NCBI GenBank assembly: GCA_052143575.1
Contig: JBKQSP010000068.1
Span: forward strand, 1-64,000
DNA length: 64,000 nucleotides
Direction of reading: 5' to 3'
Origin: JAKACA01 sp052143575
Lineage (GTDB): Bacteria; Actinomycetota; Acidimicrobiia; Acidimicrobiales; Bog-793
In this document: positions 41,455-48,988 of the stretch, piece by piece
How positions within the stretch are numbered: the first letter of the stretch is position 1
Layout: every line of letters starts with the position of its first letter
Notes under the pieces: model-generated
What the model saw: the letters and a program-made list of their open reading frames with translations, nothing else
Databases searched by the model: none
What the model was told of the DNA's origin: nothing
Program-made: the position numbers and the translations under genes

Positions 41455-43836
41455 TCAGGGAACGGAGGCGCTCGCAGGGTCGGGCACGAGGCCGTGCCGT
41501 GGCTCGAAGCGCGCCCCGAGCTCGAGGAGCGGTGCGATGACGCCAGGGAGTCCGGGACGAGCGATGAGGTAGCCCTGGCCCTCGTCACAGGAGAGCAGCT
41601 TCACCGCATCCATCTGGCGAGGTGTTTCGATACCCTCGACGACGGTGCGGAGCCCGAGGGCGTGGGCCAGCTGCGTCATGAGATCGATGAGCACGACCGT
41701 TGTGTCGTGGTCATCGATCTCGTTCGTGAAGCTGCGGTCGATCTTGAGTATGTCGACGGGGAGGCGGCGGAGGTACTCGAACGACGAGTAGCCCGTTCCG
41801 AAGTCGTCGACGGCGATCTGGACGCCGAGTGCCTTCAGTTCCCGTAGCCGGTCGATGGCGAGCTCGCCCTCGTGCAGCATGAGGCTCTCGGTGACCTCGA
41901 GCGTGAGCTCCTTCGGCGGGAGCCCGTAGCGGGAGAGGGCGTCACGCACACTTGCCACGAGGCTCGGGTCGCGCAATTGACGGGCCGAGACGTTCACCGA
42001 CACGTTGGGACACACGAAGCCCGCCTCTTTCCAAGCGGCGAGCTGGGCGCAGGAGAGGTCGATGACGGCGGCGCCCACGAGGACGATCGCCCCGTTCTCT
42101 TCAGCGGACTGGATGAAGGCGTCCGGGTACAACAGCCCGAGGGTGGGGTGACGCCACCGGACGAGAGCCTCCACGCCTTTCAGCCGGCCGGAGTGCACGT
42201 CGATGATCGGCTGATAGTGGATCTCGAGCTGCGAGGGGTCCTCGGCGAGCACCATGAGATCGTTCTTCAACGAGATGCGGGCAAAGACGTCACTGAGCAT
42301 GTCGTAGTCGAAGACCCGGTAGCAGCTCTTTCCAGTCGCCTTCGCCTCGTAGAGCGCCACGTCGGCGGCCCGCAGCATGCCGGCGGCCGTGTCGCCCGGC
42401 TCGTCGGCGATGGCGACGCCGATGCTCGTCGAGGTGAGGACGCGCTGTGCGGCGACGAGCAGCGGCGGTCGAAGCGTGCTCGTGATCCGGTCGGCGGCAG
42501 CAAAGGCGGTCGAGGCCGAGTCGAGGTCCTCGAGGAGCACGCCGAACTCGTCGCCGCCGAGGCGGGCGATGAGGGAGGCGTTGGGAGTCGTGGCCGTCAG
42601 GCGCTCGGCCACGAGGCGCAGCACCTCGTCACCGGCGAGATGACCGAGCGTGTCGTTCACGGACTTGAACTCGTCCAGGTCGCAGACCATCACCGCGACG
42701 ATCCGACCGCTGCGGAGCTGCCGAGCGAGGGCCTCCTCGATGGAGTCGGCGAACAGGACACGGTTGGCGAGCCCGGTGAGCGGGTCGTGAGAGGCCTGCT
42801 GGGCGAGCTCGGCTTCCCGCTCCCGCAGCTCGGCGACCATGAGCTGGAGCCGGTTTGCAAGTGTCGTGTTCTCGACGAGGATGAGGAGCTGGCGGAGCAG
42901 CACTGTGGTGAGGGTGATGAAACCCGTGGAGATGAGGAGGGCGTCGAATCGCCCGCCTGTGGCCGCCCGGAAAGCGGCCAACCCGCCGGCAAGGCCGAGG
43001 GGGATGTAGGGGAGCACGGTTTGGACGGTCGGGATGCGACCGTCGGCGCTGACGGGGTTCTCCTCGCCGGCGGGCACCAAGGCGGCGAGAACGATGAGCA
43101 AGTAACCGGCGACGTATCCGACGTCGAAGACGTTGCCGTTGCCGTAGGTACCCGTGTAGGTGAAGTAGCTGTAGGCGCTGTCGGCCACGGAGAAAGCCAG
43201 CAGCCCGCAGCCGATGAGAGCGAGCTCGTGCCGGCGCCGGCCTCGCACCTTGGAAAAGGCGGCCAGGGCCGCCGTCGACATGATGATGTCGGTGACCGGG
43301 TAGGCGAGGTCGACGACTCGGGCGGGCAGGGTTCCGCCTCCGACGCGATAGACGGCACCCAATGCTGTCGACCAGCTGATGAACAGGAGCGAACCGGCGA
43401 TGATGACGCCGTCGAGCACGAAACGGAATCCGCTGCTGACCTCGTCCCGCCTGACGCCGAGGAGGATGATCCCGACGACGGCAAGGGGGACGCCGAGCAG
43501 GTAGGCGACGTCGGCGACCGACGGGGAGGGCACCGTCCCGGCTCCGTGGAGGGCGTACCAGCTCCAGATGCACTCACCGACGACCCAGGAACCCGTGCCG
43601 GCGGCGATCCAGGCCCAGCCGGACCGGTGGCGCCCGCCGGTCGTGCGCGCCTTGTGGACCGACGCGAGGAATGCGACAAGGGCGACAGCCACGGTGCTGA
43701 GGTCGTCCACCCACACCGATGGGCGGGGGCCGGCTGGGTTGCGCGCCATGAAGAAGGCGAAACCCCCCACGAAGAGCGCGCTGGCGACCGCCGTGGCACG
43801 TAATCTCGCCCGCGCGCCAGCCTCTCGAGTCGTCAC
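41455..43836 (-). CDS. Membrane-bound GGDEF-EAL cyclic-di-GMP protein
   Basis: The protein of about 793 residues has eight to nine N-terminal hydrophobic segments (about 10-310), a GGDEF domain (about 355-510) and an EAL domain (about 530-780). The GGDEF signature is intact (LIARLGGDEFGVLLED), preceded by DPLTGLANRVLF. The EAL motif is intact (KGVEALVRWRHP), with IAVDDFGTGYSSFEYL and KIDRSFTN. Both synthesis and hydrolysis of c-di-GMP are therefore possible. The start is uncertain: GTG 43836 is preferred to a TTG at 43899. It follows the P450 gene on the same strand with a gap of about 70 bp. Confidence 0.9.
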   Translation of the reverse strand: MTTREAGARARLRATAVASALFVGGFAFFMARNPAGPRPSVWVDDLSTVAVALVAFLASVHKARTTGGRHRSGWAWIAAGTGSWVVGECIWSWYALHGAGTVPSPSVADVAYLLGVPLAVVGIILLGVRRDEVSSGFRFVLDGVIIAGSLLFISWSTALGAVYRVGGGTLPARVVDLAYPVTDIIMSTAALAAFSKVRGRRRHELALIGCGLLAFSVADSAYSYFTYTGTYGNGNVFDVGYVAGYLLIVLAALVPAGEENPVSADGRIPTVQTVLPYIPLGLAGGLAAFRAATGGRFDALLISTGFITLTTVLLRQLLILVENTTLANRLQLMVAELREREAELAQQASHDPLTGLANRVLFADSIEEALARQLRSGRIVAVMVCDLDEFKSVNDTLGHLAGDEVLRLVAERLTATTPNASLIARLGGDEFGVLLEDLDSASTAFAAADRITSTLRPPLLVAAQRVLTSTSIGVAIADEPGDTAAGMLRAADVALYEAKATGKSCYRVFDYDMLSDVFARISLKNDLMVLAEDPSQLEIHYQPIIDVHSGRLKGVEALVRWRHPTLGLLYPDAFIQSAEENGAIVLVGAAVIDLSCAQLAAWKEAGFVCPNVSVNVSARQLRDPSLVASVRDALSRYGLPPKELTLEVTESLMLHEGELAIDRLRELKALGVQIAVDDFGTGYSSFEYLRRLPVDILKIDRSFTNEIDDHDTTVVLIDLMTQLAHALGLRTVVEGIETPRQMDAVKLLSCDEGQGYLIARPGLPGVIAPLLELGARFEPRHGLVPDPASASVP

Positions 43837-43903
43837 CGGGTTCTTTATCGGCGGCTGTGAGCTGCGTCTTGAGGGCGGCGACGCCTCCTCGCAGGTCAAG
43901 CGA

Positions 43904-45193
43904 TCAGAACGTACCGCCGCCGCCCGCTTCGAAGTCAGCCCGTATGTGCTTCAGCCCGTTGATGAAGCTCGACCGCAGAACCTCCGGCTCGCCCACGGCG
44001 CGGATGTCCGGTAGGCGACGCAGGAGCTCCGAGAACATGACGGAGATCTCTCGCCGGGCGAGGTGTGCCCCGAGGCAGAAATGCGGACCGGGCCCGCCGA
44101 AGCCGACGTGATCGTTCGGCTGCCGACCGACGTCGAAGCGGTACGGGTCGTCGAAGACCGACTCGTCACGGTTGGCGGAGTTGTACCAGAGCACCACCTT
44201 GTCGCCCTCGGCGAACCGCCGGCCGTCGATCTCGGCGCCGTCGCGCCTCACTGTCCGCCGGAAGTGGATGACGGGCGAGGCCCATCGCACGATCTCCTCG
44301 ACGGCCGTGGGCATCAGGCGGTCGAGATCGGCCAAGAGGCGACGCCGCTCGTCGGGGTGGTCGGTGAGGGCGAGGAGACCGTGGGCGATGGCGTTGCGGG
44401 TTGTTTCGTTGCCGGCGACGACGAGAAGGATGAAGAAGCTCCCCAGCTCCTGGGGGGAGAGGTGATCCCCTTCGACCTCGGCGGTGACGAGGGCCGAGAT
44501 GAGATCGGTGCCCGGCCGCAGCTGCCGCTCCTTGGCCATCTCCTCCACCATGCTCGCCAGCTCCTGGCCGGAGCCCAGCATCGCCATGATCACTGAGTCC
44601 GTCGACTGGTCGGGCACGTACTCAGGGTCGAGCGAACCGAGGATGATGTTGCTGTGGCGGAAGATGAAGGCCTCCTCGCTGCGCGGGATCCCCATGAGAT
44701 CGCTGATGACGCGCAGGGGCAAGGCGGCGGCGACCTCTGTCACGAAATCGCACTCACCCTTGTCGATCAATTCGTCCACGATCTGGCGGGCGATCGCCTC
44801 GACGGCATCGCGGGTCTGGTCGAGCGTCCGCGGGGTGAAGGCGCGCGAGACGATCCGGCGCAGGCGGGCATGGCGCGGATCGTCCATGTTGATCATGGAA
44901 CCGAAGAACTCGCGGAACGACTCGGGGAGGTCGGGGATGTTCGTGCCCGAGCCTGAGCCGAACAGCTCCGGCTGCCGGCTGGCGGCGACGACGTGGCGAT
45001 GTCGCGTGAGTGCGTAGAAGCCCCCGCCTCTCGGCATGGGGGGCGTGTCGGGCTCCTCGAAGAAACGGATCGGGTCCTCCCGTCGCAGCATCTCGAAGGC
45101 GCCCTCGCGCTCGGCGTTGGGGCGCTCCCAGAAGCCCATGTCGGACAAGTCGATGTCGGCGAGGGAACTCGGCGGCTGTGGCATCACGCACAT
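43904..45193 (-). CDS. Cytochrome P450 (CYP124/125/142-like)
   Basis: The protein of about 429 residues is a soluble bacterial P450. The heme-binding loop is VGFGGPGPHFCLGAHLARRE, the I-helix is LLVVAGNETTRNAIAHG, and the ExxR helix is in TAVEEIVRWASPV. Segments SMINMDDPRHARLRRIVS and RFDVGRQPNDHVGFGG are characteristic of the actinobacterial group that includes the sterol and branched-chain omega-hydroxylases CYP124, CYP125 and CYP142; the substrate here is inferred only to class. ATG 45193 has GAGGG 9 nt upstream; ATGs at 45199 and 45184 are alternatives. It is divergent from the Rrf2 regulator, 168 bp between starts. Confidence 0.92.
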   Translation of the reverse strand: MCVMPQPPSSLADIDLSDMGFWERPNAEREGAFEMLRREDPIRFFEEPDTPPMPRGGGFYALTRHRHVVAASRQPELFGSGSGTNIPDLPESFREFFGSMINMDDPRHARLRRIVSRAFTPRTLDQTRDAVEAIARQIVDELIDKGECDFVTEVAAALPLRVISDLMGIPRSEEAFIFRHSNIILGSLDPEYVPDQSTDSVIMAMLGSGQELASMVEEMAKERQLRPGTDLISALVTAEVEGDHLSPQELGSFFILLVVAGNETTRNAIAHGLLALTDHPDERRRLLADLDRLMPTAVEEIVRWASPVIHFRRTVRRDGAEIDGRRFAEGDKVVLWYNSANRDESVFDDPYRFDVGRQPNDHVGFGGPGPHFCLGAHLARREISVMFSELLRRLPDIRAVGEPEVLRSSFINGLKHIRADFEAGGGGTF

Positions 45194-45361
45194 ACTCATA
45201 CACCCTCGGACCCCGTGCAGCCGCCGGGCAGGTGCCACGTTCCCGGACGTCACCGCCCACGCCGGGCGGGCGACAACGTCAAGTTGCACGCTCCAGGTGT
45301 CGGGCTCCGCGGTTAGAATAGGCCAGGTCGTAAGCCTTTCTTCGAGCCCGGGACGGCCGAC

Positions 45362-45913
45362 GTGAACATGACCTTGTCGAATCGCGGTGACTACGTCGTG
45401 CGTTCCGCCATGAGCCTTGCGCAGGCCTTCGACGGCGGCTCCGCCCTCAAGCTGCGCGAGCTCGTCGCCGACACCGAGATCCCGGCGACCTTCGCCTCTC
45501 AGATCCTGGGCGACCTCGTGCGTGCCGGCCTCGTCCTCTCCCGCGCCGGGCGTGAAGGCGGTTATCGACTGTCCCGCTCGCCCGACACGATCAGCCTGCT
45601 CGAGGTTGTGGAAGCGGCCGAGGGCCCGTTGCACGCTGAACACTGCGCCCTCGGAAAGGGACCCTGCCGCTGGGATGCTGTCTGCCCGATGCACGACACC
45701 TGGATCGCCGCCACGGCGGCGATGCGCGACACCCTGGCGGCCACGAGTCTCGATCACCTCGCAGAGCGCGATCTCGCCATCGCGGCGGGAACCTACGAGG
45801 CACCCGCCGACTCGCACCGCGCGGCTCAGCGGCCGGCGGGCTCGACGCGCACGCTCAAGAAGCCGAGCAATCGGAAGCCCACTGCTCGGCCGGGCGGCCG
45901 CGGACGCCCGTGA
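45362..45913 (+). CDS. Rrf2-family Fe-S transcriptional regulator
   Basis: The 183-residue protein has an Rrf2 winged helix (about 1-85, with LSNRGDYVVRSAMSLAQAF and ASQILGDLVRAGLVLSRAG, REGGYRLSR wing). Three cysteines follow at C95, C102 and C108 (HCALGKGPCRWDAVCPMH), the ligands used by IscR, NsrR and RsrR for a cluster that senses redox or NO. The C-terminal 40 residues are basic and disordered. Start GTG 45362, or ATG 45368. It is divergent from the P450 gene, which it may control, and its stop overlaps the GH3 gene start (GTGA). Confidence 0.9.
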   Translation: MNMTLSNRGDYVVRSAMSLAQAFDGGSALKLRELVADTEIPATFASQILGDLVRAGLVLSRAGREGGYRLSRSPDTISLLEVVEAAEGPLHAEHCALGKGPCRWDAVCPMHDTWIAATAAMRDTLAATSLDHLAERDLAIAAGTYEAPADSHRAAQRPAGSTRTLKKPSNRKPTARPGGRGRP

Positions 45914-47217
45914 TCAGCAGGCGGGTTGCAGACAGACGATCGAGTGGCGCCACGCCTCCGTCAGCGCTGGGCGCACGGGCGCGCCGCAGGTTCTTCGCCC
46001 CCATGGCGGTGAGCCTGTTCGGGCTGCTGATCCCGGCTGGCACAGCCGGCGGCAGCCCGTCGACGGTCGCCTCCACCGTGGCACCGGTGGCGGCCTGCAC
46101 CAACACGACGAAGCTGGACTCCTGGCCCCTCGTGCAGCTGGCACGCCAGACGATCGCCTTCCCGGCCGAGGAGACCTCCCTCGGTGTCGTCGCCCCGGCC
46201 GCCCGAGCTGGGTACGGCGGCATCCTCCTGTTCGGCACTTCCGCTCCCACGACACTGGGAGCTCAACTCACGTCGCTTCGACGCGACGTCCCCCACAACC
46301 TCGGTCTCATCGTGATGACCGACGAGGAAGGCGGCGGCGTGCAACGCATGCCCAACCTCGTCGGCTCGATGCCGTGGGCCTCCCAGATGGGCGCCGCCTG
46401 GGCGCCTCCTCGGATCAAGCGAGTGGCGCAGGCAGTTGCCAGAAAGATGCTGCTCAATGGCGTTGACACGGATCTCGCCCCGGTCCTCGACGTCGACGGA
46501 CGGCACGTGGAGCCGGGTCAGCAGGACCCGGACGGGCTTCGCTCCTTCAGCGGGGTGACGTCGGTCGTGACGGCCGACGGCGTCGCCTTCATGGAAGGCA
46601 TGATCGCCGGCGGCGTCGTCCCCGTCATCAAGCACTTCCCCGGTCTCGGCGGCGTCAGCCAGAACACCGACGACGGCCCGGCTCACACGCTGCGCTGGAA
46701 GACGCTCGAGCGCGTCGCCCTGCCGCCCTTCGAAGCCGCCATCAAGGCGGGCGCCCCCGCCCTCATGGTGTCGAACGCCAGCGTGCCGGGGTTCACGTCC
46801 CTGCCCGCCTCCCTGTCGCCGAGGGTCGTGCGCGAGCTGCGCGGCCCGCTCGGCTTCAAGGGCCTCATCGTCACCGACTCCCTCTCCGCCGGTGCGATCG
46901 CCGATCCTCCTTTGTCACTCTCGGTGCCGGAGGCCTCTGTCGACGCCTTGGTGGCCGGCGACAACATGGTGCTGTTCGGGTCGAGCGGTACGACGAGCGG
47001 CGACCTTGGCGTTGCGGCAAGCACGGTCTCGGCCATCGTGGCGGCGGTGAACGATCGCGAGCTCTCGAAGTCCGTGCTCGTGAACGCTGTCGCCCAGGTG
47101 CTGGCGGCGAAGAAGATCCATCTCTGCCCGCCGGCGCAGCCTGCCCGGCCGCCGGCGCGTCCTACCCAGTCGCCGGCGCCGAAGGCGGTGCTCGTTGACC
47201 GCCCGAGATCTGACTGA
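45910..47217 (+). CDS. Glycoside hydrolase family 3 (NagZ-like) secreted protein
   Basis: The 435-residue protein has an N-terminal signal segment (FFAPMAVSLFGLLIPAGTAG) and a single GH3 barrel. MTDEEGGGVQRMPNL, NGVDTDLAPVLDVDGR, and the KHFPGLGGVSQNTDDGP loop with its conserved Lys-His match beta-N-acetylhexosaminidases of the NagZ type. The nucleophile Asp is in GLIVTDSLSAGAI. NagZ-type enzymes release GlcNAc from muropeptides, so a role in peptidoglycan turnover outside the cytoplasm is likely. The C-terminal tail is Pro/Ala-rich. Its GTG overlaps the Rrf2 stop, an unusual coupling of a regulator to a wall hydrolase. Confidence 0.88.
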   Translation: MISRRVADRRSSGATPPSALGARARRRFFAPMAVSLFGLLIPAGTAGGSPSTVASTVAPVAACTNTTKLDSWPLVQLARQTIAFPAEETSLGVVAPAARAGYGGILLFGTSAPTTLGAQLTSLRRDVPHNLGLIVMTDEEGGGVQRMPNLVGSMPWASQMGAAWAPPRIKRVAQAVARKMLLNGVDTDLAPVLDVDGRHVEPGQQDPDGLRSFSGVTSVVTADGVAFMEGMIAGGVVPVIKHFPGLGGVSQNTDDGPAHTLRWKTLERVALPPFEAAIKAGAPALMVSNASVPGFTSLPASLSPRVVRELRGPLGFKGLIVTDSLSAGAIADPPLSLSVPEASVDALVAGDNMVLFGSSGTTSGDLGVAASTVSAIVAAVNDRELSKSVLVNAVAQVLAAKKIHLCPPAQPARPPARPTQSPAPKAVLVDRPRSD

Positions 47218-47231
47218 CACACTTCTCGGCG

Positions 47232-47780
47232 ATGAGCGTCTCCGTCCCGGTGCCGGCAGGCTGGCACCCTGATCCCGGCGACCCCACGGGCTCGTTCCTG
47301 CGTTGGTGGGACGGGACGCAGTGGACGGCCCATACTCAGCCGAAGCCGGCCGCCTCCTCCTACGGCCCGCCGCCGGGCAACGCTGCCTACCCGGACCCGC
47401 CGGCGTCATCCTCCCCGTATCCGCCCGGTTACGGCTTGCCGCACGGACCGAGCCAGCTCCCGCAGGCGCCTCAGTTCCCGCAGGCGCCCTACCCGCAGGC
47501 GCCCTACCCGCAGGCGAATTGGCGGCGCTACGGCGGGGGGATGCCTGGGATGGGTCCTCGGGCCAACACGTTCGGCCGTCGCAATCAAGCGTCCTTGACG
47601 GCCATCGTCGTGTCGGCTCTCTACCTGCTCATCGCCGCTACGGCCAACGTCGTCTTCCTCGGGATCTTCCCGGCCCTGATGTGTTATCGGGCATTCCAGC
47701 GCAAGGAGACCCTCGCCCCGCTGGCGGCACTTGCGGTGGCGGCGGTGATCGCCACGGCCGTCCTCGTGCACTATCACTGA
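47232..47780 (+). CDS. DUF2510 membrane protein with Pro/Tyr-rich linker
   Basis: The 182-residue protein begins with a DUF2510 motif (PAGWHPDPGDPTGSFLRWWD, GTQWTAHTQP), continues with a Pro/Tyr/Gln-rich linker that contains exact QAPYPQAPYPQA repeats, and ends in two transmembrane helices (ASLTAIVVSALYLLIAATAN and APLAALAVAAVIATAVLV). DUF2510 is a short actinobacterial motif of unknown function at the cytoplasmic end of membrane proteins. It starts 15 bp after the GH3 stop and may share its transcript. Confidence 0.85.
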   Translation: MSVSVPVPAGWHPDPGDPTGSFLRWWDGTQWTAHTQPKPAASSYGPPPGNAAYPDPPASSSPYPPGYGLPHGPSQLPQAPQFPQAPYPQAPYPQANWRRYGGGMPGMGPRANTFGRRNQASLTAIVVSALYLLIAATANVVFLGIFPALMCYRAFQRKETLAPLAALAVAAVIATAVLVHYH

Positions 47781-47869
47781 GCCACACGGCCGCTTCCTCG
47801 ACGAGCCGGGTGGGAAAGGGGCAAAAAAATTGTCCGAGAAATCGCGGCGGCGCGCCTCCACTTCCGATA

Positions 47870-47885
47870 TAACGATATATCGTTA
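47870..47885. promoter_or_regulatory. Perfect palindrome upstream of padR (likely PadR operator)
   Basis: TAACGATATATCGTTA is a perfect 16 bp palindrome 67 bp upstream of the padR start, in an AT-rich patch unusual for this genome. PadR-family regulators commonly bind such TATA-centred inverted repeats at their own promoter. Autoregulation is therefore probable. Confidence 0.65.
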
Positions 47886-47951
47886 ACTTGTCCTGGCGGA
47901 AGAAATCCAGGGCAGCAGCGGCCCGGAAGGGGCCGGGAAGGAAGTGAACTC

Positions 47952-48767
47952 GTGAGGAATTTCGATGATTTCGGCTTCGGCCGGCACGCCGGGCACGGAC
48001 CGCGACGCGGCGATTTCGGCGGGGGCGGCAGTCGGCATGGGGGCGGCGGACGAGGTCGTGCCCGCCGCGGCAACGTCAGGGCAGCGATCCTCGCCTTGCT
48101 GTTGGAACAGCCAATGCACGGCTATCAGATGATCCAGGAGCTGTCCCGCCGGTCCGGCGGGGCGTGGACGCCGAGCCCAGGCTCGATCTACCCGACGTTG
48201 CAGATGCTCGAAGACGAGGGTCTCGTGACAAGTCGCCAGTCGGCCGACGGCAAGCGGATGTTCGAGCTGACCGACGCCGGCCGCGCCGAAGCTGGTCGAG
48301 CGCGATCAGGCCCGGGGCACCGGCCCTGGGAGGAGTCCGGCCACGGCCGCGGCGGCATCCCCCTCGACCTCGTCAGCGCCATCCGCGACACGGCCATCAC
48401 CCTCGTGTACGCCGCCACGTCCGGCACCGACGAGCAGCGCGCCCAGGTCGTATCCCTGCTGGCCGAGTTCCGGGAGCGGTTGAATGCCGTTGTGCCCGGG
48501 GCGCCCTCCGCGGGCGACCCGTCCGGGCCGTGGGGTGCCGGCGGCCGCGGGCGCGGGCCCTTCGGCCGGTCCGGCCCCGGTTGGTCGTTCGGGGTGCCGA
48601 ACTGGCTGTTCGGCGGTCAGCCGGGAGGCCCGTTCGGCCCCGGTGGCATCTGGGGATCGAACACCGAGGAGGCGGGCAGCCACGGCGCCCCTCCATGGAC
48701 GGGCGAGCCCGGCGAGGTCGATGACGACGAAGCCGACCTCGACGACGAGGCTGACCTCGAGGTGTAA
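47952..48767 (+). CDS. PadR-family transcriptional regulator
   Basis: The 271-residue protein has a Gly/His/Arg-rich N-terminus, a PadR winged helix (about 40-115: RAAILALLLEQPMHGYQMIQ, SPGSIYPTLQMLEDEGLVTS, KRMFELTDAGR), a helical dimer region (about 135-178), and a long Gly/Pro/Trp-rich and acidic tail (GGQPGGPFGPGGIW to DDDEADLDDEADLEV). The low-complexity ends are longer than in most PadR proteins. The GTG at 47952 follows a GGAAGGAAG element. A perfect palindrome upstream is probably its operator, and the downstream glycosyltransferase may be a target. Confidence 0.9.
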   Translation: MRNFDDFGFGRHAGHGPRRGDFGGGGSRHGGGGRGRARRGNVRAAILALLLEQPMHGYQMIQELSRRSGGAWTPSPGSIYPTLQMLEDEGLVTSRQSADGKRMFELTDAGRAEAGRARSGPGHRPWEESGHGRGGIPLDLVSAIRDTAITLVYAATSGTDEQRAQVVSLLAEFRERLNAVVPGAPSAGDPSGPWGAGGRGRGPFGRSGPGWSFGVPNWLFGGQPGGPFGPGGIWGSNTEEAGSHGAPPWTGEPGEVDDDEADLDDEADLEV

Positions 48768-48798
48768 GAAGGGCGGCGGATTGATCAGCGGATGATCG

Positions 48799-48832
48799 GA
48801 GAGGCCTCTCAGCGTGCTCTGAGGGGCCTCTC
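48799..48832 (+). terminator. 14 bp stem hairpin between padR and the glycosyltransferase locus
   Basis: GAGAGGCCTCTCAG (48799-48812) pairs with CTGAGGGGCCTCTC (48819-48832), 14 pairs with one T-G, around the loop CGTGCT. It lies 31 bp after the padR stop. There is no T-tract, as is common for actinobacterial terminators. It could also act as an attenuator for the downstream small ORF and glycosyltransferase. Confidence 0.65.
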
Positions 48833-48892
48833 GCACGATGGGAGCCAAGACCCCGAGCGCCGCCACGGGCGGCGGCCGAAAGGACGGCAGTC

Positions 48893-48988
48893 ATGGCTCC
48901 CAATGGCGAAACCCTGCGCCGGCGTCACGCCTGGCGTGTCGCCGACCTGCTCCAGGCGGCGAGCGGCCACCGGGAGGGCGCGAGATGA
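48893..48988 (+). CDS. 31-residue small ORF coupled to the glycosyltransferase gene
   Basis: ATG 48893, with AAAGGAC 8 nt upstream, opens a 31-codon ORF (MAPNGETLRRRHAWRVADLL, then QAASGHREGAR). Its TGA overlaps the ATG of the next gene as ATGA. The spacing and coupling resemble a leader peptide or a small accessory protein. The product is basic with one short helix and is not recognised. Confidence 0.45.
   Translation: MAPNGETLRRRHAWRVADLLQAASGHREGAR

Noticed and set aside
41872..43803. 643-codon plus-strand open frame
   Set aside because: It is antisense to the GGDEF-EAL gene, whose catalytic motifs are intact.
45284..45319. TTGCAC and TAGAAT as a promoter for the Rrf2 gene
   Set aside because: The two hexamers are 24 nt apart, too far for a standard sigma-70 promoter; only the -10-like element remains plausible.
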